A stretch of DNA of 64,000 nucleotides from Mercurialis annua (lineage: Eukaryota; Streptophyta; Magnoliopsida; Malpighiales; Euphorbiaceae), in contig NC_065571.1 in assembly GCF_937616625.2 (NCBI RefSeq), positions 50,267,651 to 50,331,650 on the forward strand, in the 5' to 3' direction. Positions 12,401 through 24,039 of the stretch are shown here, in pieces. The translations under genes were made by a program, and so were the position numbers. The notes under the pieces are model-generated. The model saw nothing but the letters and a program-made list of their open reading frames with translations. It was not told the DNA's origin and did not search any database. Each line of letters opens with the position of its first letter. Position 1 is the first letter of the stretch.

Positions 12401-15340
12401 TTACCTTTTGTAAGGTATGGACTTGATTTGTTAAAAGTGAGAAGACCTTTGGAGTCTCATAATTATTTTTGCTCTGGTTTTCCTAGCAGGTATTCATTTC
12501 TGTTAATCTTTTTGATTCTTTCAGGTTATATTCTTTTCCTCTCCATCCCTCTCAAATGGACATTGTAAAACGCAATTCAGCTAAAGAAGATTGGTGGGTT
12601 GGATCTGCTCCATCGGGGCCTTTTATATATACACCATTCAGCAAAGGGGACCTAAATGACAGCAGCAAGCAGGAGTTGATATGGATTGTTGGAGAACCAG
12701 TTCAGGTCTTGGTGGAGTTGGCAAACCCCTGTGGCTTTGATCTAAGGGTTGATAGCATATACCTTTCATTGCATTCGGAAAATTTTGATGCTTTCCCCGT
12801 TAGTGTAGATCTTCCACCTAATTCATCAAAGGTGATCACATTATCTGGAATCCCAACTTCAGAAGGCTCAGTGACAATTCCAGGGTGCATTGTTCACTGT
12901 TTTGGCGTTATTACAGAACATGTTTTTAGAGATGTCGATAATCTGCTTCTCGGTGCTGCACAAGGGCTTGTCCTCTCTGACCCATTCAGATGTTGTGGAT
13001 CTCCAAAGCTGAGAAATGTAACTGTTCCAAATATTTCTGTAGTGTCTCCACTTCCATTGCTAGTTTCTCATGTTGTGGGTGGTGATGGTGCAATAGTTCT
13101 GTATGAAGGTGAAATACGTGGTGTGTGGATTAGTCTGGCTAATGCAGGCACAGTGCCAGTTGAACAAGCCCATATCTCGCTTTCTGGGAAAAATCAAGAT
13201 TCCGTTGTCTCAATACCATATGAACTCCTAAAGTCAGCACTTCCTTTGAAGCCTGGTGCAGAAGTAATCCTGCCTGTTACACTAAAAGCTTGGCAGCTTG
13301 GAACAATGGACCTTGATTTTACTGGTGGTAAGCATGGCTCTGGAAATATTGGGAGACATTTAAAAGACGGTAGCAGCCCTACATTGCTGATACATTATGC
13401 TGGTATATCTCCTAACTTTGCATACAATAATTTCTCTTTTTGAGACGCTAACATTTATTAAAAATATTTACTCTGAGAAAAAGCAACGCCTCATGGCTAC
13501 TATGTGAATTTTTTGTTGTGATTTTGCCTATGTTTCTTGACCTTTAGCTGTGATCGTATATTGGATCAGACAAATACACTATGACTCCCCCCCCCCCCCG
13601 GAAAGAACAGTTGCACTATAAATTGGAAACTTAGCTGTTGTCTCCTTATGGAACCATGCCTCATGTCTGCTATTTTTTTTTGGATTTCTAAAGGAACTGA
13701 GAATCTAATATATTCTTTGGTTATCTGAGCTCTGGAATTTCAATTCTTCGTTGGTCATTGATGGGCCTTAGGATTTTAGAGCTCTTAATCCTCTGTCCTA
13801 CGCTTGTGCCATCTGGGAGTACCAGCTGAATTTAGCCGCTTGCTTTTGCACATATCTAATGGGGCATGGCCATCAGTTTATGTTTTCATTTTATTCTTAA
13901 TTCGAAGCTCTTTATGTACCATCTTGTTTCTAGATAGTAAATACTATTAATTTGAACTTCTATGAATGTTGCTCCATTTAGATATCTTGCTGACTCACAT
14001 GACTGAATAAATTTGATTCTTAGGACCCTTGCCAGATTCTGAAGATCCTCCATCAAAAGGATCTGCTCTTCCTCCTGGCAGACGCCTGGTTATTCCCCTG
14101 CATGTTTGTGTAATGCAAGGATTGTCTTTTGTGAAGGCTCGTTTGCTTTCAATGGAAATTCCTGCTCATGTTGGTGAAAATTCTCCAGGACAAGTTCATA
14201 ATGAGCTTAATAATGGTAAAGAAGCTATTAGTCCAAAAAGCAAGATGGATGGTTTGGTAAAAATTGATCCTTTCAGAGGAAGTTGGGGGTTACGTTTTCT
14301 GGAAATGGAATTGTCTAATCCAACTGATGTTGTATTTGAAATCAGCGTCTCTGTGCAAATCGACAGTCATGAGGATAACCTTTCTGCCGAACAAGATGCT
14401 ACAGAATTTAGTTTCCCAAAATCAAGAATTGATAGGGATTACTCTGCACGGGTTTTAATACCGCTGGAGCACTTTAAATTACCTATTCTCGATGGTTCTT
14501 TTTTCATGAAAGATTTTCAGCCTGATGCGGGTATTGGCAGCAGAAATTTAAGCTTCTCGGAAAAGAGCGCCAAGGCTGAACTAAATGCTTCCATTAAAAA
14601 ACTCATTTCTAGAATAAAAGTGAGATGGCAATCAGGACGGAACAGCTCTGGAGAGTTAAATATAAAGGATGCCATACAGGCAGCTCTTCAGACATCCGTA
14701 ATGGATGTGCTATTACCAGATCCATTGACATTTGGCTTCAGGCTTGTTAAAAGCAGTTTCCGACAAGAATCTGAGATGCCTGTCGACTTCTCTGGGTCTA
14801 AAGGTTCAGTAGTGGCTCATGACATGACTCCGATGGAAGTAATAGTTCGCAACAACACCAAGGAAATGATTAGAATGAGTCTCAGCATAACATGCAGGGA
14901 TGTTGCTGGACATAATTGTGTTGAGGGTACTAAGGCCACAGTCTTATGGGCTGGTAAGATTTTCCTTTGACGACTTCTATTAATTTTCAGCTCGTAATAT
15001 GCTATAATTTTGATTTTGTTCTTTTAGAAGCTGAGGCTGTAATGCTACACTAACCTACACATTCGTGCTTTTGGAAATTGTTAACACGTGATTCTCTGGC
15101 TTGTTCTTATTTGTTTTAGGTGTTTTGAAAGGGATTATTATGGAGGTTCCGCCTCTTCAAGAATCGAAGCACTGTTTCTCTTTACATTTTCTAGTCCCTG
15201 GTGAGTACACTCTAGTAGCTGCTGCTGTGATTGAAGATGCCAATGATGTTCTCAGAACTCGTGCAAGAACTGATTCACCTGATGAACCAATCTTTTGTCG
15301 AGGGCCTCCATTCCACATTCGCGTAATCGGGACTGCTTGA
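9417..15340 (+). CDS. TRS120: TRS120, TRAPPII complex subunit
   Basis: Plus strand, 10 coding exons: 9417-9827, 9920-10126, 10248-10430, 10712-10821, 11099-11158, 11427-11715, 12119-12414, 12525-13402, 14024-14953, 15120-15340. All introns are GT-AG and phases agree; the joined frame is 3585 nt, 1194 residues (I recall about 1186 for Arabidopsis). The start MEPDVSIETS and phrases such as FYTEHQKSPF, NQPWDTGSLRFKF, LLMEFEKWVLQAESAGTI, DPALPFVR, GEPVQVLVELANPCGFDL and FRGSWGLRFLE are nearly those of plant TRS120. The protein is a TRAPPII-specific tether and Rab-exchange subunit at the trans-Golgi network/early endosome, needed for cell-plate formation: N-terminal alpha-solenoid and C-terminal beta-sandwich-rich part. 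A CT-rich leader (about 9340-9400) precedes the ATG. Intron 8 has a 13-base C run (13587-13599). No frameshift or lost splice site was found. Confidence 0.96.
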
Positions 15341-15772
15341 CTATTCTGCACCCTAGGCGAATGGGTTTTTTCGGGCATCATTATAATGAATCACGATGTT
15401 TTCCCACGGTATGCCCGTGATTCTTGTCCTATTGTACGAGTATGTTGATGTGCTTGTAAATTAATGACTATACATGCATTCTTTCAGAAATGTATCGATT
15501 TTGGAAAGCTGAAAGCAATTACTCAGAATTTAATATCGGCATTGAAATGATATCAAATCCTAAATTGGTAAGTTACTAGGCTTAACCAAAATTTAGCTTC
15601 TCTTTGATTTGGTTAGAAAATGATACACCCATCCTATAGTTGAACTTTGAAGTGCTTCTTTTTGCTATTTTGGTTGGTGGGTTAAAAATTGTTTTGATTG
15701 CAATTTTAAGGCAGAAATGGATTGATGGTTAAGGATTGGAATATGAAAGCAAAAGGTGTCTTGGAGTTGGGT
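15341..15772. other. TRS120 3' flank
   Basis: Probably TRS120 3' untranslated and downstream sequence (TTGTAAATTAATGAC near 15460 would fit a plant polyadenylation region). No other feature seen. Confidence 0.4.
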
Positions 15773-15781
15773 TTGAAAGAA

Positions 15782-16153
15782 GGCTTATCCCCTTAAAAAA
15801 CCCTCACCTTTTACCCCCAATTCGTTTGCACCCTCACGTTGCAAAACCACCAAATATACCCAAATTACGACCTTTCACTTTCAATTGTACCCTCAAGCAT
15901 TAAATTGATCTCTTTTCACTTGAAAAAATAGATTTATTTTTGTTTTAAAAAAAATATTAAGTCCTATTTTAAAATATAGGCTAAAATTTAAAGTATTGAT
16001 TTGAATATTTTTCAAGTGAAAAGAGGTCAATTTAATGCTTGAGGGTGCAATTGAAAGTGAAAGGTCGTAATTTGGGTATATTTGGTGGTTTTACAACGTG
16101 AGGGTGCAAATGAATTGGGGGTAAAAGGTGGGGGGATTTTAAGGAGATAAGCC
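15782..16153. mobile_element. Mutator-type foldback MITE, 372 bp
   Basis: Long imperfect inverted arms of about 145 bp (15782-15930 and 16009-16153) around a short AT-rich loop. Ends are GGCTTATCCCCTTAAAA and TTTTAAGGAGATAAGCC. Flanked by a perfect 9-bp direct repeat TTGAAAGAA at 15773-15781 and 16154-16162, the target-duplication length of Mutator-like elements. No coding capacity. Its arms share wording with the 1208-bp element at 16457 (CGACCTTTCA, TATTAAATTGA/CATTAAATTGA), so the two are related families. Confidence 0.87.
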
Positions 16154-16456
16154 TTGAAAGAATGAAAAATGTCACATTTCTCTTACCCACAATTTAATTT
16201 TCTCCTTGTTTTGGTTATAAATAGCAAATTAATTTTCTTTTCTTTATATAGATGCATATGTATCTATTAACTTTACAGCCAATTGGATGTCTCTTAATTG
16301 TCCCTGCAGTTGTGAAATCAACAAAAGTTCCTTTCACCCCTTCAATTTAGCACAAAAGTTAAAAAATGTCGAAGCTTGTGATTTTGGATAAATAAACCCA
16401 CATTTGGCATATTTGTATTGTTTTACTCTAAACTTTCTAAAATTTAATATTCTGAA

Positions 16457-17664
16457 GGCTAATCACCTCAAAAACTACCGACCTTTCATTTTTTTTTCAA
16501 TAACACCCTGACCTTGCAATTTCGTCAATTGCACCCTATTTTGTGTTTTTATGTTTCAATAGCACCCTAAAGTATTAAATTGAACTCTTTTTGTTTGGAT
16601 AAAGTTCAAAACAAATTCTTCATATTTTTAAAAAACTCTAAATGTGAAATGATGTTTTAAACTATACAAATAAACCCTCTTCTCTATAACAAAAAATATA
16701 TAAATAAATAAATTAAATAAAAAATCACCGCCTCCCTTCGGACCTGTCGCCGCTTTCCGTCACCCCGTCCGTTTAAATTCCGTCACCGGTCTTCCATGGA
16801 AGACGAGCACCGGTCTTCCATGGAAGACCAAATCTGCTGGTCTTCCCGGGGAAGACCAGATTTGCTGATCTTCCCCATGAAAGACCAGCAGATCTGCAGG
16901 TCTTCCATGGGGAAGACCAGCTCGTCTTCCCCATGGAAGACGAGCAGATCTCGTCTTCCATGGGGAAGACGGCTCGTCTTCCCCATGGAAGACCAGCAAC
17001 AGATTCGCTGGTCTTCCATGGGGAAGACCAGCTCGTCTTCCCCATGGAAGACCAGCAACAGATTCGCTGGTCTTCCATGGGGAAGACCAGCTCGTCTTCC
17101 CCATGGAAGACGAACAAATCTCGTCTTCCATGGGGAATACGAGATCGTCTTCCCTCGTCTTCCATGGGGAAGACGATCTGGTCTTCCCCAAGGAAGACCA
17201 GATCTGCTGGTCTTCCATTGACGACCAGCAGATCTGGTCTTCCATGGAAGACGAGCTGGTCGTCTTCCATGGAAGACGACCAGCTCGTCTCCGGTAGAGA
17301 CCGGAGAGCGGCGGGTGGCGCCCGGCGGCCGGCGGGAATGGCGGATTTCGTTTTAAATATTTATTTATTAAATAATTAATTATATATGTATTTAATTAAT
17401 TTTTTTTATTTAGGATTTATTTGAAAGTTTTTTAAGTTAAGGAACTTATTAGAATTTGTCCAAGTGAAAAAAGGTATAAAATGACTCTTAAATTTGTTTG
17501 TTTTATAAAATGTAATCCTTATAATAGTAAAATCATCTATTTTTTTTAAATTAGGGTGCTATTGAAACGTAAAAATACGAAATAGGGTGCAATTGACGAA
17601 ATTGCAAGGTCAGGGTGTTATTGAAAAAAAAATGAAAGGTCGGTAGTTTTTAAGGTGATTAGCC
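16457..17664. mobile_element. Non-autonomous Mutator-like element carrying a palindrome array, 1208 bp
   Basis: Terminal inverted repeats of at least 115 bp, starting GGCTAATCACCT and ending AGGTGATTAGCC. Flanked by a perfect 9-bp duplication TATTCTGAA at 16448-16456 and 17665-17673. The arms are AT-rich; the centre (about 16725-17345) is strikingly GC-rich, with flanks such as CGGACCTGTCGCCGCTTTCC and GGCGCCCGGCGGCCGGCGGG around the palindrome array described separately. No transposase. The GC-rich centre could be captured host DNA (Pack-MULE style) that later amplified, but I recognise no gene in it. Confidence 0.88.
16789..17275. repeat. Tandem array of perfect GTCTTCC/GGAAGAC palindromes
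   Basis: About 18-19 copies of GTCTTCC, nearly all followed after 0-6 bases by the inverted GGAAGAC. Examples are the exact 16-bp palindrome at 16789-16804, an 18-bp one at 16812-16829, and units with a CCATGG or CCCCATGG centre thereafter. Units are joined by short linkers such as AGCAGATCT and AGCAACAGATTCGCT. A 58-bp block is exactly repeated (16976-17033 and 17034-17091). Stems alternate between GGTCTTCC..GGAAGACC and CGTCTTCC..GGAAGACG. Frames of 91-165 residues cross this block on both strands only because the repeat lacks stop codons. Confidence 0.95.
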
Positions 17665-17764
17665 TATTCTGAATGTATGTTTCTTGGTTTATTTTTGTCC
17701 AAGACGACTAATTTAGATACTCTTGATCTTTTGTGCTAAACTTGAGGGGTGAAATGTCAATGAA

Positions 17765-18590
17765 AACAGCTGATGTGATTGGTTGGATGATTGGTCTATC
17801 ATATTCATCATTACTAAGTCTTCTAATCTAAGGCTATAATCATAAGCAATCCTCCATTAGCATGAATAATTTTAAATTAACAAGTCTTACAAAACTTGTT
17901 TTCAAATGTGGATATAAGAAAAAATTAGTGGAAAAAGAAACCTTGAGTCGGCCAAATGTTCCCTATAATTAATGCATTTCATGGATTTCTTAATTAAATT
18001 GATGCTTCATTTTCATTTTCTTTGAAATTCCTTGTCCGTTTTCATTTTCATGATAGTCCATGTTTCCTCACTAGTTCCACCAACCACCAGGATTCTTAAC
18101 TAACCCTAAACAGCTCACATCTTTAATCTTAATTTGATTAATTACAATGAAATTTGAACTGTTTTTAGCTAAAACATTTACATCCAAACACTAGTTTCAT
18201 TGCATAACAAATCAAAAAGAGAATAATATTCTTGATCTCATTAATTGTTAATTTGACCCCATCTCCAGTCTTTATTAATTTGTTAATTTTATGTTATGTT
18301 TAACAATAATTAGTTTATATAACGAGGATTAAGCGTTCACATTCAATGTATTTCCCTTATAAGTCAATCTTGTTGTTTCTGTCTCAAATCAAACAAAGGT
18401 TGCCCTTGTCCATTTCGTAGCCTTTCATTGCCTTGGCTACACAATTTTATTTAAGAAATTTCCTTACAACTCATCAATCTTTTCCAGGTAAGCTTGAAGA
18501 CAAATTTGTCCTAAAAACTTCACTTTCACGCCAAAATGCTACTAGCAAAGTATAAAGATTGGGAATTTCTTGCCTAAATATGGTCCTAGT
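17765..18590. other. Gene-free interval
   Basis: AT-rich, no supported gene. The phrase TGTTTCTGTCTCAAATCAAAC and other unique-looking sequence near 18360-18500 match nothing I recognise. Confidence 0.4.
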
Positions 18591-18596
18591 TTTATT

Positions 18597-18860
18597 CAAC
18601 AATAGTTCATTTCACCCTTCAGACTTGGCGCAAAATATCAAAAGTGTTCAAGTTGGATTTTTAAATAAATCCAGAGTTCGGTAGATTGAGTCTTTTTACT
18701 CCCATTATTTGCTAATTAGGCATGTCGTTATTTGCCAACAAGGGGTAAATGGTCACATTTTACCAATATGTGGGTTTATTTGTCTAAAATCATCCATTTG
18801 CACACTTTTGATATTCCGCGCCAAGTTATAAGGATGAAATGAACCTCTACTATAAATTTA
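18597..18860. mobile_element. Foldback MITE, about 260 bp
   Basis: Inverted arms: GTTCATTTCACCCTTCAGAC, then CTTGGCGCAAAATATCAAAAGTG, at about 18605-18650. These pair with a right arm ending in CACTTTTGATATTCCGCGCCAAG...GGATGAAATGAAC (about 18800-18844). Same family as the split element at 16327-17763. Target duplication not resolved. Confidence 0.65.
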
Positions 18861-19430
18861 TTCATGGATTCATTTAATGAGATATTCGATTATCTTATAA
18901 AGTTTTTATCAAATTTTTTATTTTTTCGAACATTTGATTGATTTGGGCCGATAAATAATACAGGACATACCTAGCTAAGAATTTTCTTCAAGATATAATG
19001 TATTTCAGTCTTCAATGTGTTATGACAAAATTGTCCCCTAACTATCTTTTTTTGAGAAGAACCATATTAAATAATGTCATTGTCTTTATACCCAATTGTA
19101 TGAATGTGTAGCATCATATCATTACATCAACTAAATAGAGAAATGTTCTCTTATCCATAGCATATGTCTGAGTGAGTTTTCAGTTTCTTCAAGCAAGCAA
19201 AACGGTATCACATCATATGACATGATTTAGTGAAAAAAAATCATCAAAACTATATGCCCTAATTATGAATGTCCTTTGATGCCTTTTCCCTCATCTATCA
19301 TATCACCTACATTAGTTGGTGGGGTAGTTGCTACCTTTTTACCTATTTTTGTTTTTTCTCCTACAGTTTTAAGCACTGTTTTAAAAATTAAATCAGTTGT
19401 CACATTATTAGTTTCATATTATATGTTAAT
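18861..19430. other. Gene-free interval
   Basis: AT-rich sequence with no coding frame, element ends or RNA gene that I can support. Confidence 0.4.
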
Positions 19431-19815
19431 CTCATCCAATAGAGGGTTATAAATCTTAAATTTGAAAACTATGAGGTTATCTTTACCTCTTAAAAATCAT
19501 TAGATCATTTTTGCGCTTCATTGGTAACGTGAGAGTCATTTTTGTACTTTTTTTTGGTTTAATGTGTTCAATTAACTCATATAATAGAGGAGCGTAATTT
19601 TAAATTTGATGACGTTGAGGTTATTTTTGTGCCTAAAGGTTAGTTTTGTGCTTTGGTGGAAATTTGAGGATCTTTTGTGTAACTTTTCCCAATCTATTAG
19701 AGGGTTAAAAATCTTAATTTTGCAAACGTTTGAGGTCATTTTCAACCCTAAAAAATTATTGAGGTCATTTTTGTGCTTTAGTAGAAATACGAGGGCCTTT
19801 TTGTACATTTTCCCA
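19431..19815. repeat. Degenerate tandem repeat, about 120-bp unit, three copies
   Basis: Three successive blocks share the order TATTAGAGGGTTAAAAATCTTA ... GAGGTCATTTT(TGTGC) ... GAAATACGAGGGCCTTTTTG ... TTTTCCCAATCT, beginning near 19433, 19571 and 19690. The copies are diverged, so the duplication is old. Short frames on both strands across it (19572-19821) are repeat by-products. Confidence 0.6.
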
Positions 19816-20420
19816 ATCTAATTCTCCCCAAAACTGGTAATCTAATTTTAACAAAGGTGACATTTAATTTCAGTAATAAAAGGGGAAAAAATAAAGTAGA
19901 GAGAAAGGTGAAGAATTGAAATGTTATCGTTAACTTATGAGAGAGACAGAGAAGAGATAAAAGGGGCCGGCAAGTGGAGCTGTGGTCCATGCAAATTGGA
20001 AGTGGTTTAGTGGTCCATGCAAAAGCCAAAGCCTAATTTGAGGGTGAGAAGAACATGGAACAATGCCAAGGTGTGGCCTATCATTCAGGACAATCTCATC
20101 CAGCACACAATTCTCATCCTTTCTCCAAGGCTATAATAGTCATTTTACATTATCGAATTTCGAAATATTTATCAACTTCAACATATGTAGTGATGTAATG
20201 TGATTATTCAGTCCGACTCGCTCGAAGTTATGGGTGACATTCAAAATTTGTTGGCGAATACAGAAGTTAGGATAGGTTCTAATTTGAATTATCTTCAGGA
20301 ATTTTTAAGAGAATAAGAGGTTAAAGTTAAACTATCGAGAAGTTAGAAATGAACTAGAGGTTATCTGGACTAAAATAACATTTTAGTTCCGCCACTGATT
20401 GCAAGGTGACAATGAAGTGT
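19816..20420. other. Gene-free interval
   Basis: No supported gene. The stretch at 19960-20040 contains a short imperfect duplication around GGTCCATGCAAA. Nothing else seen. Confidence 0.4.
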
Positions 20421-20423
20421 TCA

Positions 20424-20717
20424 CACTACTAAAAGAGTAACCATTTGTTGTCAGATATTTCCATCACTAATTGGAACAAGTTCGTCGGTAATTGATTCCA
20501 CCGACGGATTGGCAATATTATAAATGTTATGGATTAGAACTTAGTTGATCAATAGATATTTATCGATGGATATCACTGACCGACACATTTTGTTGGTAAA
20601 ATATATTTGTCAAATTTGTTTGTATGTCGTTATTAATTTCATCACTATTTATTTCAAATACCAACAGACTATTGCCTACTTATAAAGTCCATCGATGTAA
20701 CGCTATTTTTAGTAGTG
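20424..20717. mobile_element. CACTA-type MITE, 294 bp
   Basis: Starts CACTACTAAAAGAG and ends TTTTTAGTAGTG, the CACTA (En/Spm) terminal signature. Flanked by the 3-bp duplication TCA (20421-20423 and 20718-20720), the length expected for this superfamily. Internal CCGACGG / TCGGTAA-type motifs resemble the subterminal repeats of such elements. No transposase. Confidence 0.85.
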
Positions 20718-20889
20718 TCATTTATGATTGTTTAATATTAACAAACTGTTTTGTTAACTTATCGTTTTATTCGTTTATCTGACAATTTGTACACCTTATA
20801 GCATATTTTTATTTCTCATGCATACTCGTTTTTATGTCAGGTAAATAAAAATATTTTGTATTTGAGTTAATGAATATTTTTTCTCGCCA

Positions 20890-21015
20890 ATATGGGTCTA
20901 ATTTGGATGGCTAAGTTACCTCTAATTGCAATAAGAGGTTGTAAGTTCGAACCACGCCTCCGTAACTAACAAACTAACAATTGAGACTCTAAAGAGTCGA
21001 TTTTTATCTTTCACA
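20890..21015 (+). mobile_element. tRNA-derived SINE, degenerate
   Basis: An A-box-like TGGCTAAGTTACC (20908-20920) is followed about 25 bases later by a B-box-like AAGTTCGAACC (20943-20953), the internal RNA polymerase III promoter layout of plant SINEs. A tRNA-unrelated tail with ACTCTAAAGAGT follows. No clear target duplication. Confidence 0.55.
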
Positions 21016-22633
21016 AAAGAAATATTTTTTTCTAGTTAAAAGAAACATAGCAAAGAAGTAAATATATTATATATTTAAAGGTCACTTTTGGCCAAATTCT
21101 CTCTATAATTATTTACAATGTCCAAACTTCCTTTCTGTAGCTCACTCTTAGGCACATTGAAAGTTTGTGAGGAGTTGTGTTTTGTCTATTTGCTATACTA
21201 TTCCTAAAAGGTGTGACAATACCATTCCTAATTCGTTTACTTCATTTTGGCCCCCCCTACCAATTAGCATGCATCAAATTGGTGTACACATCAATAAGTC
21301 TAATTGGTAAGTTTCCACTTAAAATCAATTATAAGATGATTTCTTTTCTTATATATCATCTCACCAATTTTGGTATTTCATGGGAATTTAAATTTTGGGA
21401 CCACTTTTAGCTTAGCACAATTTCCATTCATACTGATTGGCTATTTTAGTTAAATTCATAACTTTAACTTTAATGTTTTTGCCTTCCAACTACTTTGATT
21501 TTTACCATAGTTGCCAAATCTTAACCAGTTTAACTGATTGACAAATTTAGAATTTTTTTTATTAGATCAAATTTAACCCCAAATTTCTTTTGATATAATT
21601 TTTTTTTCAACTACGTTGACAGCCAGACTTCTTCTAACTTAAATTATTAAAAAGAATATGTTTTATAATTCACCTTTTTAATCCAACTCTTTTAACCCAA
21701 AGGTGGATTTAAAATGTTGGATTATATAGCATTACTCTTATTAAAATATGGTTTCATCATTAAAAATAATTATATTTAAGATATTTTTATTACTAGTTTC
21801 ATATGCTCTTACATCATAGGAGATGAAATCGTATATATGAACTTAATATTGTAAAAAATATTGGGTGAAAACTATTCCAAAGTTTATGTACTTTTTTTTT
21901 ATTTCATTCCTAAGTATTTTTGTTTTTTATTTGATACTTTTACTTTCGAGAACAATTTTATGAACTTTTTTTTACTTGGTTTTTATACTTTCGAAAACAG
22001 TTCTACTTGATCCTTGTACTAACAAAGAGTGCACCATGTTTCCGCACTTTTGTTATAAAAAGAATTTCATAAAACTGTTTTTAAAAATACATGGACCAAA
22101 TAAAAAATATAAACACTTAAATACGAAGTAAAAAGAAAGTTTTTAAACCTTAAGATCGGTTTTGTCAAAATATTGACCTCAATCTTTTGGAAATTTTTGA
22201 AAGCAATGATAATGTGAAATATGATATTGGTGCTCAAAAATATCTTTTCTTGAAAAAGCTAGTGATGGCAATAGTAAATTTAAATATAATCTTGATTTTA
22301 AGAAACAATAGATAGCAATGAGATTCAACCTTGATAAATCAAGTATAGTATTACTATTTTAAATTATGGTTCAATTACAATCAAACCTTACTTTTTCCGA
22401 TTTTATATCGGATCGGATTTGATAACCATAATTTCCCCACATTGGTCAAGCTCCCCAATAATGCACTATACATCAAACTAGAACCCGACTTGTGTTGAAC
22501 TTTCAATTTGCAACTTTTATTTTAATTGACTCTTGTAGTACCTAAGACTTTTGCCTTATTAAACAAATGAGAAATACAACCTTTTAAGAAACCACTTTGC
22601 TATTTTTCCCTATAGTTAATGCTTTTAACTTAA

Positions 22634-22671
<38 letters not shown>

Positions 22672-24039
22672 CTATAGATCAGTTAATTCCTCTATGGGCA
22701 AGCTATTATAAACATTTTATCCACCTTTGATTTTTATTTTTATATTATCATTGGAAGATGAGCGTTTGTTTAATAAATTGAACTCACGATTTTTAAAGTC
22801 CGGTATTTATATCATTGAGTTATAGTTCATCGTTATCACTTTTGTATTGTGGAATAGTCATCAAAGAACCAATTTTCAAACATTAAAAAGGAAATCAAAG
22901 AACCTAATAATTAAAGAAACATACATGCAAGAGAATATTGCTATCCTTATCCAAAAGCAAAAGTTGCTATTGGAATTTATATTTTTGGAGTATTTATATA
23001 TACATTTAGCTAGCCAATATCTTCATGTCAATTGTCAATAAAAGACATATTTATATGGTAGACAATGTATTTCTATTAAAGGGTAAAAAAATTAACTAAG
23101 CTAAAAAGTTTTCGAGAGTGACATGTTGGTTAAATAGGTTACTATTAAGAAGAAGCAAATTTAACTCAAAATAAATAGAGGAAATGTCTATATATAAATA
23201 TTTACACATTATTGTTTAGACTGAATTTGTGAGTTATTTATAGACCGAATCAATTAAATATTTTAAATAGTATTTTTTTATTTTTTATTTTTAATTTTTT
23301 TGAATGGTGGAGTTTATAAATAAAATATAGATTTGGTCTATGCAAAAACCTTATATTTTTTTTTTTTGAAAATGCAAGAATCTTATATAAATAACTATAA
23401 TAATAGGGTTAGTTAATAACTTGCAAATGCAATGTCTTCCACTTTCCACCCATAAATTACTATCGAAGTTGATTATATATTTGATTAATTGTTTTTCTTC
23501 ATTTTTGTTAACATAAATAATACTTTGAAAGGAAGGAAAATAAAAATAAATAATAATTCTTTAACACCTATTACAATATAATTAAAAAATTATAATACTA
23601 TTTAGCTCTTTTATAACTAGTTTACTTTTATTTTATACTAGTAGCTTTAATGATAATTTCGATTTTTTTATCGGTCACAGTAAGATTCAAATAATCTAGA
23701 TATTATTCGTAGAAATCTTAATATTTTAGCTTATAACTTAGCAACCTCTTTTAAAAGTTTTTTTCTTTTTACTTATAATGTTGTAAACTGATTATATCTT
23801 TGTTTCAATTATACTACCGCTGCTTTTGAAAAAAAAAAAGGATATAAATTATTTGATTTGAAATTATTTTTAATAACATAATGTAATGCTTGGTCCACAC
23901 ATCCAACACATCCAATCTTATTTACTAATTCTGATGACTTGTTCATATTACAATATATTAAATTTTAAATTATTGTTTTTTGTACACAATTTCTTATGTT
24001 ATTGGTTAACCGGTTATTATTAGTAATTTATGAAGTCGC
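21016..24039. other. Gene-free AT-rich interval
   Basis: About 3 kb with no gene. It holds the TA microsatellite at 22636-22668, a weak SINE-like trace near 22740-22830 (minus strand, boxes degenerate), and long A/T runs. Frames of 64-77 residues at 21177 and 22847 show no splice context or family resemblance. Confidence 0.4.
22636..22668. repeat. (TA)n microsatellite
   Basis: Uninterrupted alternating AT, 33 bases. Confidence 0.95.

Larger units (their letters stand above)
16327..17763. mobile_element. Older foldback MITE split by the 1208-bp Mutator-type element
   Basis: The left arm, TTCACCCCTTCAATTTAGCAC onwards (about 16332-16400, reaching AAATAAACCCA), is the inverted match of the right arm ending at about 17755 (GTGCTAAACTTGAGGGGTGAA, preceded by GGTTTATTTTTGTCC). 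The sequence between them is mainly the 16457-17664 insertion. The same family occurs at 18597-18860 (TTTCACCCTTCAGACTTGGCGC). Exact ends are uncertain. Confidence 0.6.

Noticed and set aside
16789..17275. Possible CRISPR-like array
   Set aside because: Plant nuclear DNA; repeats are palindromes in alternating orientation with short recurring linkers, not unique spacers, and no cas genes exist.
16760..17379. Overlapping frames of 91-165 residues on both strands (MEDQ.., MEDE.. peptides)
   Set aside because: They run through the palindrome array in every frame because the repeat lacks stops. The peptides are repetitive and mirror each other, so no protein gene is supported.
22740..22830. SINE-like trace on the minus strand
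   Set aside because: A- and B-box resemblance too weak to call.
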